Below are positions 31,322 to 39,520 of a stretch of 47,711 nt of DNA, in pieces (position 1 is the first letter of the stretch; each line of letters begins with the position of its first letter). This DNA comes from Acidobacteriota bacterium. GTDB lineage: Bacteria; Acidobacteriota; Terriglobia; Bryobacterales; Bryobacteraceae. The stretch lies in NCBI GenBank assembly GCA_026394015.1, contig JAPKZA010000268.1, positions 1 through 47,711 on the forward strand. The letters run 5' to 3'. The notes below the pieces were generated by a model. That model ran no database searches. It was not told the DNA's origin and saw only the letters and a program-made list of their open reading frames with translations. The position numbers and the translations under genes are program-made.

Positions 31322-31687
31322 ATGCCGGAACTGATTGCGAAGCCGACGCGGGTGACCGCGGCGGGGAATAAGCCGAAGTTGATTGACGAGTACGTGGGGC
31401 GGGTGAACACGGGGACCGAGGGGCTGAGCATTGCCCATATGCGGTCACCGGGCGGATGGGTGGAGCCGGGGCAGCGGCCGGAGTTTGACGAGTATACGGT
31501 AGTGCTGCGGGGGGCGGTGCAGTTGGAGTTTGAAGGGGGGCAGATGGTGGTGAGCGCGGGGCAAGGGGTTTTGACGCGGGCGGGGGAGTGGATTCGATAC
31601 AGCACGCCGGGCGAGGACGGGGCGGAATATATCGCGGTCTGCTCGCCGGCGTTTGCTCCGGGGACCGTGAACAGGGATAGTGACTAA
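31322..31687 (+). CDS. Cupin-domain protein
   Basis: A single-domain cupin of 121 aa. The beta-barrel signature is visible as GGWVEPGQRPEFDEYTVVLRG in the first motif and GQGVLTRAGEWIRYSTP in the second. The usual HxH metal pair of motif 1 is replaced (EPGQRPEFDE has no His), so metal binding may differ or be lost. It could be a sugar or small-molecule binding protein; the substrate is not apparent. It starts 4 bases after the small Cys protein. The 71 bases to metK include a short hairpin TTGGT/ACCAA but no convincing riboswitch. Confidence 0.82.
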   Translation: MPELIAKPTRVTAAGNKPKLIDEYVGRVNTGTEGLSIAHMRSPGGWVEPGQRPEFDEYTVVLRGAVQLEFEGGQMVVSAGQGVLTRAGEWIRYSTPGEDGAEYIAVCSPAFAPGTVNRDSD

Positions 31688-31758
31688 GCTGGCTGTGCTA
31701 AGCTCAAAAATTGGTTTGACGACCAAATATTCCCTACAGTTTTGGAGGCAGGGTTTTC

Positions 31759-32910
31759 GTGGCAGATGGAATGCGTCATATTTTTACTTCCGAGTCGGTA
31801 ACGGAAGGTCATCCCGATAAGATGGCTGACCAGATTTCCGACGCCGTTTTGGATGCCGTTCTTAAAGACGATCCGACGGGTCGAGTTGCTTGTGAGGTTC
31901 TGGTTACCACGGGCATTTGCCTAGTGGCGGGCGAGATCACGACGACGACCTACGTCGACGTGCCGAAGTTGGCGCGCGAAGTGATCGCTCACATCGGGTT
32001 CACCGATGCGGCGATGGGCTTCGACGCCAAGACCTGCGGCGTGTTGAACGTGATCCAGGCGCAGAGCCCCGACATCGCGATGGGCGTGGATACCGGCGGC
32101 GCCGGCGACCAAGGCCTGATGTTCGGCTATGCTTGCACGGAAACCGAAGAGCTGATGCCCCTGCCGATCACCTTGGCGCACAAGTTGGCTCGTCGGTTGA
32201 GCGAATCGCGGAACTCGAAAGAGTTGGCGTGGTTGCGCCCGGACGGCAAGAGCCAGGTTTCGGTGGAGTATGTCAACGGCCAGCCTGCGCGCATTGATGC
32301 GGTCGTCGTTTCGACGCAGCACGATGATGCGGTGAGCACCGAAGAGCTGCGCGCGGAAGTGAAGAAGAAAATTATCGACGTCGTCATTCCGGCGGATATG
32401 GTGGATTCGGGTACGAAGTACCACATCAACCCGACGGGTCGCTTTGTGATTGGCGGACCGCACGGCGATACGGGTTTGACGGGTCGGAAGATCATCGTCG
32501 ACACGTACGGCGGCATGGGTCGTCACGGCGGTGGCGCATTCTCTGGTAAAGATCCGACGAAGGTTGACCGTTCGGCTTGCTACATGGCTCGCTATGTGGC
32601 GAAGAACTTGGTGGCGGCTGGTTTGGCGACGCGCGTGGAAGTGCAATTGGCTTACGCGATCGGCGTGGCCGAGCCGGTATCGGTGAACGTGAACACGTTC
32701 GGCACGGGCGTTTTGGATGATGAGAAGATTGTGGGCTTGATTCGCTCGCACTTCTCTTTGACTCCGAAGGGCATGATCGACCACCTCGATCTGCGCCGTC
32801 CGATCTACCGTGCCACTGCTGCGTTCGGCCATTTTGGTCGGAACGAATTCCCGTGGGAGTCCACTGCGAAAGCCGCTGATTTGCGGTCTGACGCTGGGCT
32901 GACCAGCTAG
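31759..32910 (+). CDS. metK: S-adenosylmethionine synthetase
   Basis: Makes S-adenosylmethionine from methionine and ATP. The 383 residues have [32 protein letters not shown] (adenine site) and [19 protein letters not shown] (phosphate-binding P-loop), with the expected catalytic Lys, Asp and His residues. The GTG start has GGAGG 10 bases upstream; an in-frame ATG 12 bases later (MRHIFTSE) is an alternative. It is followed 18 bases later by the AhcY homologue, then tig, on the same strand, giving a plausible operon. Confidence 0.97.
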   Translation: MADGMRHIFTSESVTEGHPDKMADQISDAVLDAVLKDDPTGRVACEVLVTTGICLVAGEITTTTYVDVPKLAREVIAHIGFTDAAMGFDAKTCGVLNVIQAQSPDIAMGVDTGGAGDQGLMFGYACTETEELMPLPITLAHKLARRLSESRNSKELAWLRPDGKSQVSVEYVNGQPARIDAVVVSTQHDDAVSTEELRAEVKKKIIDVVIPADMVDSGTKYHINPTGRFVIGGPHGDTGLTGRKIIVDTYGGMGRHGGGAFSGKDPTKVDRSACYMARYVAKNLVAAGLATRVEVQLAYAIGVAEPVSVNVNTFGTGVLDDEKIVGLIRSHFSLTPKGMIDHLDLRRPIYRATAAFGHFGRNEFPWESTAKAADLRSDAGLTS

Positions 32911-32928
32911 TTTCGTCTGAGGAATCTT

Positions 32929-34125
32929 ATGGCCACGAACGCGGATCCGACTGTCGATTTCGACATCCAGGATCTCGGCTTGGCCGAGTCAGGGAAGCGG
33001 CGTATCGAGTGGGCGTTCCAATCGATGCCGGTGCTGCAAGCGATTCGCAAGCAGTTCATCAAGGCGCAACCCCTGGCTGGATTCCGAGTGGCGGCCTGTC
33101 TACCGGTGGCACCGGAGACGGCAAATTTGATGGTGACGTTACGAGACGGAGGCGCTCAGATGGTACTGAGCGCCTCCGATTCGTTTGTGCGGCAGGACGA
33201 TATCGTGGCCGCGTTGGCGAAGGATTATTCGATCGCGGTGATGGGCGTGGCCGAGGCGCTGGCGACCGAGCCGCATTGGGCGCTGGACCACGGTGGTTTA
33301 TTGCTGCGCGATGCGCCGGCGAGTTTGATGGGGGCGACGATGGATCGGGCATCGTCTACAAGGGCGTTCGGGTTTCCGGTGATCGCGGTGGATCAGGCGC
33401 AGACGACCCATTTGTTTGATCATCGGTACGGCGCGGGGCAGTCGGTGATTGACGGGATTTTGCGGGCGACGAATTTGTTGCTGAGCGGGTTAACGATGGT
33501 GGTGGCGGGGTACGGATGGTGCGGCCGGGGCATCGCGACGCGGGTTCGGGGCATGGGGGCGAATGTGATCGTCACCGAGATTGACCCGATGCGGGCGCTC
33601 GAGGCTTTGATGGACGGCCACCGGGTGATGTCGATGCCGGAGGCGGTGAGTTTGGGGCACTTGGTGATCACAGCTACGGGCAACAAGAATACGATTGGCC
33701 GCGACCATATCGATAAAGTGAAGAGCGGGTCGATTCTCGTGAATGCGGGGCATTCGCCGGTGGAGATTGACCTGGGCGCTTTGGGGCGGATGGCTTCGAG
33801 CCATCGTCCGATCCGGGATTTGGTGGAAGAGTACGTTTTGCGGGACGGACGGCGGGTTTATGTGTTGGCGCAGGGACAGCCGATCAACGCGGCGGCGGCG
33901 GGCGGACAGCCGGCGACGGTGCGGGATATCAGCTTGGCGAACCACGCCCTTTCGCTCGAATATTTGAGCAAGAACTATACGAATATGCAGCATCGGGCGC
34001 ATGCGGTGCCCGAAGAGATCGACCGTCAGGTGGCGCGGCTCAAGCTTGAGGCGCTCGGTTTGAAGATTGATCGGCTGACTCCGGAACAGGAAGCCTACTT
34101 GGCGAGCTGGCCGGAAGCAAATTAA
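32929..34125 (+). CDS. S-adenosylhomocysteinase homologue with altered active site
   Basis: It looks like AhcY of the archaeal/Thermotoga type: the NAD-binding VAGYGWCGRG (193-201) and ANVIVTEIDPMRALEALMDG are well kept. However, aligned from memory to human AHCY, most substrate residues are changed. His55 is Pro59, Thr57 is Ala61, Asp131 is His121, the EETTTG block carrying Glu156 is missing (ATMDRASST in its place), Lys186 is Thr160 and His353 is Gln327. Asp190 (Asp164), His301 (His275) and Asn346 (Asn320) remain. At 398 aa it is shorter than usual (430-470). Since metK precedes it, a link to SAM metabolism is likely, but normal SAH hydrolysis is doubtful. It may be a pseudoenzyme, regulator or enzyme for another substrate. 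Confidence 0.85.
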   Translation: MATNADPTVDFDIQDLGLAESGKRRIEWAFQSMPVLQAIRKQFIKAQPLAGFRVAACLPVAPETANLMVTLRDGGAQMVLSASDSFVRQDDIVAALAKDYSIAVMGVAEALATEPHWALDHGGLLLRDAPASLMGATMDRASSTRAFGFPVIAVDQAQTTHLFDHRYGAGQSVIDGILRATNLLLSGLTMVVAGYGWCGRGIATRVRGMGANVIVTEIDPMRALEALMDGHRVMSMPEAVSLGHLVITATGNKNTIGRDHIDKVKSGSILVNAGHSPVEIDLGALGRMASSHRPIRDLVEEYVLRDGRRVYVLAQGQPINAAAAGGQPATVRDISLANHALSLEYLSKNYTNMQHRAHAVPEEIDRQVARLKLEALGLKIDRLTPEQEAYLASWPEAN

Positions 34126-34137
34126 GATAAGGATTCC

Positions 34138-35442
34138 ATGGCATTACTCGAAGGTTGCAAGCACGAAGTAGAATTGACCGTCCCGCTGCTGACGATTGCG
34201 GACGAAACGGATAAGGCGGTCGAGAAGATCCGCGCGAAGGTACAGCTACCGGGGTTCCGTCCGGGCAAGGTACCGGCGTCCCTGATTCGCCAACGGTTTC
34301 AGAGCGAGATCCGTCAGGATGTGATGGAAGCGGCGATTCCGAAGGTGTTTCACGAATACGCCACGACGGAGAAGCTGCAGGTTGTCAGCCAGCCGAACGT
34401 GGTGGACATGAAGTGGGAACCCAATGAGCCGATGTGGTTCAAGGCTCAATTCGAAGTAGCACCGGAGTTCGAGCTCGAAGATAACTACCGCGGGTTGACG
34501 GTGCCGTATGCGCAGCCGACGGTGGAGGACGCGACGATCGAAGAGCGCCTGGCGACCCTGCAGCAGCAAAAGGCCGAGTATGTGAACGTGGACCCGCGGG
34601 CGGCCGAGAGCGGCGACCATGTGCTGGTGGAACTCGAGAGCCTAAGTGGCGCGACGACGCCGATCAACGAGAAAGAGATCGCGCTGGAGTTGGGGGCCGA
34701 GGTGACCTTGCCGGCGTTCAACGAGAACGTGGTGGGCATGGAGCCGGGCGACGAGAAGCAGATCGAGATTGAGTACCCGGAAGACTACGGGGCTGAGAAT
34801 CTCGCGGGCAAGACCGTGAATTTCCGAGTGAAGTTGACGACGATTCGGCGGAAAGAGCTGCCGGAGCTGAACGACGATTTTGCGCAGGACTTGGGCGACT
34901 TCAAGACGCTGGACGAGTTGCGGGCGGCGATTAAGCGGTCGATGCTATCGGAGAAAGAACGTGAGGCGCAGGGCGCATCGCGGGAGAAGTTGCTGGATGC
35001 TTTGGTTGGCTTGTACGACTTCCCGATTCCGGAAGTGTTCGTGGAGCGGCAGGCGGAGAGTTCGCTGGAGCAGCGGCTGCGTGGATTGGCCGAACAGGGC
35101 ATTGACCCGCGGAAGCTGAATTTGGATTGGGCGAAGCTGCGCGAGTCGCAGGTGCCGCAGGCGACCAAGGACGTGCGGGCTTCGTTGTTGCTCGAGCGGA
35201 TTGGGGAGCGGGAAGCGATCCACGCGACTTCGGAAGAGGTGGACGCCGAGGTGAACCGGATCGCTCGTCAGGAGCGGGAAGCGGTGGCATCGGTGCGGCG
35301 TCGGTTGGAGAAAGAAGGGGTGATCGGGCGTATTGCCGGGCACATCCGGACGGAGAAGATCCTGTCGTTCTTGTTCGAGCAGGCGACGAAAGTGGCACCG
35401 GAGCCTGAAGTCGCGGCGATTGAGGCTCCGGCCGAGGAGTAG
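34138..35442 (+). CDS. tig: Trigger factor, ribosome-associated chaperone
   Basis: Folds nascent chains at the ribosome exit. All three domains are visible in 434 residues. The N-terminal ribosome-binding domain has the signature LPGFRPGKVPASLIRQRF around 37-55 (canonical GFRxGKxP). The PPIase (FKBP-like) domain spans about 150-245 and ends in VNFRVKLTTIRRKELPELND. The C-terminal helical arms follow, with LLERIGEREAIHATSEEVDA. The C-terminus has an acidic tail. It lies 12 bases after the AhcY homologue on the same strand. A clp operon, often downstream of tig, is not here. Confidence 0.97.
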   Translation: MALLEGCKHEVELTVPLLTIADETDKAVEKIRAKVQLPGFRPGKVPASLIRQRFQSEIRQDVMEAAIPKVFHEYATTEKLQVVSQPNVVDMKWEPNEPMWFKAQFEVAPEFELEDNYRGLTVPYAQPTVEDATIEERLATLQQQKAEYVNVDPRAAESGDHVLVELESLSGATTPINEKEIALELGAEVTLPAFNENVVGMEPGDEKQIEIEYPEDYGAENLAGKTVNFRVKLTTIRRKELPELNDDFAQDLGDFKTLDELRAAIKRSMLSEKEREAQGASREKLLDALVGLYDFPIPEVFVERQAESSLEQRLRGLAEQGIDPRKLNLDWAKLRESQVPQATKDVRASLLLERIGEREAIHATSEEVDAEVNRIARQEREAVASVRRRLEKEGVIGRIAGHIRTEKILSFLFEQATKVAPEPEVAAIEAPAEE

Positions 35443-35458
35443 GCGTCGATTCGCAATC

Positions 35459-35482
35459 GTCTCATCCGATTTCGGGTGAGAC
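35459..35482 (+). terminator. Stem-loop between tig and the DUF4394 gene
   Basis: GTCTCATCCG (35459-35468) pairs with CGGGTGAGAC (35473-35482), a 10-bp stem with one G-U pair and a 4-base loop. The next bases are TCGTAAGGAGG, the ribosome-binding site of the next gene, and there is no T-run. It may be a transcript end for tig or a leader structure of the DUF4394 gene. Confidence 0.45.
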
Positions 35483-35499
35483 TCGTAAGGAGGAGTAGT

Positions 35500-36297
35500 A
35501 TGCGACTACTTCACCTTCTTCCTTCGATGGCCCTGGGGGCCGCTTTAATTTTGCAGCCGACGCCCGCTTGGGCCGAGCCGGCCTTCGCCTTGGATTCTCG
35601 AAACCTGCTTTTGCGGTTCGACACGAACTCGCCGGGGTTTGTGGAGAGCACCCAGGTGATCCGGGGATTGGCGCCGGGCGAATCGATTCTGGGCATCGAC
35701 TTCCGGCCGGCGAATGGGACGTTGTACGGGCTGGGGAGCACGAGCCGGTTGTACGTGATTGACGTGATGACGGGCCAAGCGCGGGCGATGGGAGCGGGGC
35801 CGTTTACTCCGGCGCTGGAAGGGACCGAGTTCGGTTTCGACTTTAATCCGACGGTGGACCGGATTCGCGTGGTGAGCAATACGGGGCAGAACTTGCGGCT
35901 GCATCCGGACACGGGGGCGACGGCGGCGGTGGACCTGCGACTGAATCAGGACGGGGTGGCGCGGCCGCTGGTCGTGGCGGCGGCTTATACGAACTCGGTG
36001 GCCGGGGCGACGACGACCACGCTGTATACGATCGACGCCGAGACGCGGGCGCTGCAGACGCAGGTGCCGCCGAACGATGGGAAGCAGAACATGGTGGGGA
36101 TGTTGAACATCGACATGTCGGAGCTGGCGGGATTTGATATTTCGCCGACGACGGGGATGGCGTTTGTGGCGACGCGGGTGCGGGGAAGTAATGCTTCGGT
36201 GCTGTATCAGGTGAATCTGGTGAGCGCGACGACCTTGTTGCTGGGGGTGTTTGACCGGGCGGATCAGGTATCGGGGATCGCTTTGCCGACTCGATAG
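35500..36297 (+). CDS. Secreted DUF4394-domain protein
   Basis: A 265-residue exported protein consisting of a DUF4394 domain, a beta-propeller-like family of unknown function found in secreted proteins. Signal peptide MRLLHLLPSMALGAALILQP ends near WAEP. Diagnostic blocks are LLLRFDTNSPGFVESTQVIR, then GESILGIDFRPANGTLYGLG, then GTEFGFDFNPTVDRIRVVS and NLRLHPDTGATAAVD. ATG at 35500 has AAGGAGG close upstream; the frame could start 24 bases earlier but without this site. No PEP-CTERM or other anchor is visible. Confidence 0.9.
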   Translation: MRLLHLLPSMALGAALILQPTPAWAEPAFALDSRNLLLRFDTNSPGFVESTQVIRGLAPGESILGIDFRPANGTLYGLGSTSRLYVIDVMTGQARAMGAGPFTPALEGTEFGFDFNPTVDRIRVVSNTGQNLRLHPDTGATAAVDLRLNQDGVARPLVVAAAYTNSVAGATTTTLYTIDAETRALQTQVPPNDGKQNMVGMLNIDMSELAGFDISPTTGMAFVATRVRGSNASVLYQVNLVSATTLLLGVFDRADQVSGIALPTR

Positions 36298-36334
36298 GAC
36301 GGGGGCGTCTACACTGGATAGAAGCAAGCGCTGC

Positions 36335-38008
36335 ATGTCCAGACAGGTGCTCCATCTCCATACGTATTTTCTCTTCCCGTTCGTGATTGAACGGGAGGTG
36401 GTGGCCGACGCGCATCCGGAGCATTGGCGGGGGCAGCGGACCTGGATTGATGGCGTGGACGATTTCGTGCAGGCCGAGAGCAGTGCGGCGGCGCGGACAC
36501 CGCTCGTGGAGCACTTGGGGCCTTGGCGGCGAGTTTCTTACGGTCAATTTGACCAGGACTCGCCGGCCTACCAGGACATGGTGTTTTTCCATCCGTTTGT
36601 GCGGCGGGTGTTCTTTGACGTGAAGGCGGGTTGCGACGCGACGGGAGAGCAGGAGACGATGGTCCGCTGCTACGAGATGCCGTTGCCTGCCGCGGGGAAG
36701 GTGCAGTGGACGGCGTCGGTGCCGAACCGGCGGCAGGTGACGGTGGATGTCACGGATCTGCGGCTGTTTTTGTTTGCGAATGGCGTGGGGATTTTGTCGG
36801 TGGGGGTGGAGAAGTTCGACCTTCCGTTTGGCGAGGCGCTGTGGGTGAACGAGATGATGCGGAAGGTTTATCCGACGAGCGGGCGGCAGCGCCGGGAGGG
36901 TCGGATTCCGCATTTGTCGCGGATGCACTTGGGGAACACGACGCTGACCGAGGAGACGTTTGAGGGTGGGGCGCTTGTGAGCTTCCAGCCGCCGCTGTCG
37001 CGGGTGATTCGGGACTTACTTTACTTTTTGGATTATGGGCGGCGGGAGTACGAGCAGATCTTCGACGAGCGAATGATCGTGTATTCTTACGTCGCGGTGG
37101 AGCCGGCGGCGGAGGGGGAGAGTTACGTCTACAGCGATGAGCTGCAGGTGATGCTGAGCCGTTTTCTGTACGTGGATCGGAATGGGGACGATTTCCGGTA
37201 TGACCCGTTGTTTATGCGGGAGCAGATGAAGGAGCACCTTTATACTCGATGGGCGCATGAGGGGACTTACTACGGATTTACGCGGTACTCGAACGTGACG
37301 CTTTCGTTTGGGGTGTCGGATCGGGGCGACCATCTGATGCGGGAAGGGGCGTTGATTCATCGGATGTTCGTGACGCGGTACTACCTGATGGCGGTGGTGG
37401 CGTTGTTCTATCGGGCGGCGTTGCTGGACTTTACGGAGAACATTGCGCTGGTGTCGCGGCGGCTGTATTTGGATTTGCAGAGCGGGGCGTTGACGCGGCA
37501 GAACATGGAGATTGCGACGGACCTGCGGAGCGATTTCCTGAACTTTTCGAACTACTGGTACTTCACGGAGCTAGCGAATAAGGACGAGGAGATTGAGCAC
37601 TTTGCTCAGCAATGCAAGGCGTTTCGGGTGGAGGAGTTGCGGAAGGAGATTCAGGAGGAGCTCGAGAGCATGAACGCTTCGATTCTCGAGTTCAACCAGA
37701 GCCGGTCGACGGATGCGGTGAACCGGTTGGCGGTGTTGAGCATGATCTTCGGCGCGGGCGCGGTGTTGACCGGGTTCTTTGGGATGAACTTTGGGCAGGA
37801 GTTTGGGGCGTTGTTTTTCACGGCGACGCCGGGGCGGGAGTGGATTCACTATGGGTCGGTGGCGGCGGTGTCGTTGATTGCGATGGCGACGATTGGTTTT
37901 GGGATATTCTTGGTGACGTCGAATTGGCGGGACTATCGGTCGATCTTACGAGGGCGGCACGCGCGACGGCGAGCGCATCGGTGGTTCAGTATTCGAAATC
38001 GAGGCTGA
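36335..38008 (+). CDS. CorA-like divalent-cation transporter with enlarged N-terminal domain
   Basis: A 557-residue protein whose C-terminus has the CorA layout. A long helix (FRVEELRKEIQEELESMNAS) leads to a first membrane segment, LAVLSMIFGAGAVLTGFFGM, which ends in the GMN motif (GMNFGQ), then a short loop and a second segment, YGSVAAVSLIAMATIGFGIF. The GMN sequence forms the ion filter in CorA. The roughly 470-residue N-terminal part is much larger than in canonical CorA (about 250) and shows no motif I know. A Mg, Co or Zn substrate is the family expectation. The gene overlaps nothing and is followed 10 bases later by the membrane hydrolase gene, suggesting a pair. Confidence 0.8.
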   Translation: MSRQVLHLHTYFLFPFVIEREVVADAHPEHWRGQRTWIDGVDDFVQAESSAAARTPLVEHLGPWRRVSYGQFDQDSPAYQDMVFFHPFVRRVFFDVKAGCDATGEQETMVRCYEMPLPAAGKVQWTASVPNRRQVTVDVTDLRLFLFANGVGILSVGVEKFDLPFGEALWVNEMMRKVYPTSGRQRREGRIPHLSRMHLGNTTLTEETFEGGALVSFQPPLSRVIRDLLYFLDYGRREYEQIFDERMIVYSYVAVEPAAEGESYVYSDELQVMLSRFLYVDRNGDDFRYDPLFMREQMKEHLYTRWAHEGTYYGFTRYSNVTLSFGVSDRGDHLMREGALIHRMFVTRYYLMAVVALFYRAALLDFTENIALVSRRLYLDLQSGALTRQNMEIATDLRSDFLNFSNYWYFTELANKDEEIEHFAQQCKAFRVEELRKEIQEELESMNASILEFNQSRSTDAVNRLAVLSMIFGAGAVLTGFFGMNFGQEFGALFFTATPGREWIHYGSVAAVSLIAMATIGFGIFLVTSNWRDYRSILRGRHARRRAHRWFSIRNRG

Positions 38009-38017
38009 GGTGGACGG

Positions 38018-39520
38018 ATGGCGAGAACGGCGATCATTGTATTCCACGGGATTGGCCAGCATCAGGAGTTCGATACGCTCGAGGGAGTGGCCCACGCGCT
38101 GCTGAAGCGGGAGGGCGGGGATGGTGGGGTGACGGTGAGGTTGGTGGAGACCGGAGAGACGCCGGTGGCGGCGGCGACCGTGGAGTTGGGGGGAGAGCCG
38201 GTGGATTTGTATGAGGCGTATTGGTCGCCTTGGACGAAGGGCAAGGCGGGGTTGTTGACGATTTTCTGGTTCTTGCTGCTGGCGGGGGCGCGGGGGTTGG
38301 AGACGATTTTGTTTCGGAGGGCGCGGTTTCAGCGGTTTCTGTTTGGGCAGACGGAGGAGTTTCGGCTGTCGGTGGCGATAGGGTTTGCGCTGGCGTTTGT
38401 GATGGCGTTTGTGGTGGCGATTTTCGCCGTTGCGGGGGCTCTGATGTGGGTGGCGATTGGGTATGGGACGGCGGTGATGGGGCTGCCGCTCTTCGACCAG
38501 TGTTTGCTGCGGGATTTGCGGACTTGGCTGTATGTTCTACTGCTGGTGGGCGCGGCGTGGCTAGCGGTTTTTGGGGTGTTGGCTTACTTCGGCAAGGGTC
38601 GGTTGGCGGCGGTCTTGAACGTGGTGCTGGGCGGGTATATGGTATCGACGGTGGGGGGCTTGGTGCCGCTGGCGATGTGTGTGTATCGGCATTGGAATGG
38701 CCACGAGAATCGGCCATGGCCGCGGGGTTGTGGGGTTGATAGTTTGGATCCGTGGTTGGATTGGGTGGTTCCACCGAACTCGCTGCTACGGCCGTATTCG
38801 GACGATGCGACGTTGGGATGGCTGGTTCTGACGGTGATTGCCGTGGCGGTCGGGCTGAGCTACTTTTTTGTGATTCGGGAGCGGTTCACGGCCTACTTGG
38901 GGGACGTGGTGGCGTATTTTGGGGCGTATCGGATCACGGAGTATTACGAGGTTCGGGAGCAGATTCGGCGGCGGTGTTTGGCGCTGGCGCGGGTGGTGAT
39001 GGACCGGAAGGACGCGGCGGGTGAGCCGTACTATAGCCACGTGGTGGTGGCGGGGCATTCGCTGGGGACGGCGATTGGGTTCGACACGTTGAACGCCTTG
39101 TTACGGAGCAGCCCGGAGATGGCGGGGCGGATCAGCGCTTTTTTGACGCTGGGATCTCCGCTGGATAAGGCGGCGTTTTTGTTTCGGACCGATAGCGGGA
39201 CGGGGCTATCGGTGAGGACACAGTTGCTCGGGGCATTTCAGCCGATGATTTCGGATCAGGCGCTGCGGGAGCGGGTTCCGTGGGTGAACTTCTATTCGGG
39301 GCTGGACCCGATTAGCGGCTCGATTGAATACTACGATCCGCCTTCCCGGGGAATGGATTGGAAGGGTCGGGTGGTGAACGTGGTGGACCGGCGGGCGTCG
39401 ATTCCGATGGAGGCGCACACGCAGTATTGGGACCGCGCCGAGGTGGGGGAGGTGTTGTGGATGATGGCGCAGCCGGGCAACTTTTCGGCGGCGGAGATTC
39501 GGAAGAGAGCAAGTCGTTAG
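38018..39520 (+). CDS. Integral-membrane alpha/beta hydrolase (lipase/esterase-like)
   Basis: Five hundred residues. The first strand carries IIVFHGIGQHQEF, whose HGIG can form the oxyanion hole. About five membrane helices then fill residues 77-290 (for example FALAFVMAFVVAIFAVAGAL and WLVLTVIAVAVGLSYFFVI), interrupting the hydrolase fold. The nucleophile elbow VVVAGHSLGTAIGFDTL has Ser348. The C-terminal part contains a likely acid in FYSGLDPISG and a His in PMEAHTQYW. Such insertion of membrane helices between the oxyanion strand and the catalytic core is unusual. It probably hydrolyses lipid or ester substrates at the inner face of the membrane. Its stop overlaps the opposing protease stop by 4 bases. 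Confidence 0.78.
   Translation: MARTAIIVFHGIGQHQEFDTLEGVAHALLKREGGDGGVTVRLVETGETPVAAATVELGGEPVDLYEAYWSPWTKGKAGLLTIFWFLLLAGARGLETILFRRARFQRFLFGQTEEFRLSVAIGFALAFVMAFVVAIFAVAGALMWVAIGYGTAVMGLPLFDQCLLRDLRTWLYVLLLVGAAWLAVFGVLAYFGKGRLAAVLNVVLGGYMVSTVGGLVPLAMCVYRHWNGHENRPWPRGCGVDSLDPWLDWVVPPNSLLRPYSDDATLGWLVLTVIAVAVGLSYFFVIRERFTAYLGDVVAYFGAYRITEYYEVREQIRRRCLALARVVMDRKDAAGEPYYSHVVVAGHSLGTAIGFDTLNALLRSSPEMAGRISAFLTLGSPLDKAAFLFRTDSGTGLSVRTQLLGAFQPMISDQALRERVPWVNFYSGLDPISGSIEYYDPPSRGMDWKGRVVNVVDRRASIPMEAHTQYWDRAEVGEVLWMMAQPGNFSAAEIRKRASR

Noticed and set aside
31688-31758. SAM or SAH riboswitch ahead of metK
   Set aside because: Only 71 bases are available and apart from a 5-bp hairpin I could not trace the conserved core of any SAM or SAH aptamer class.
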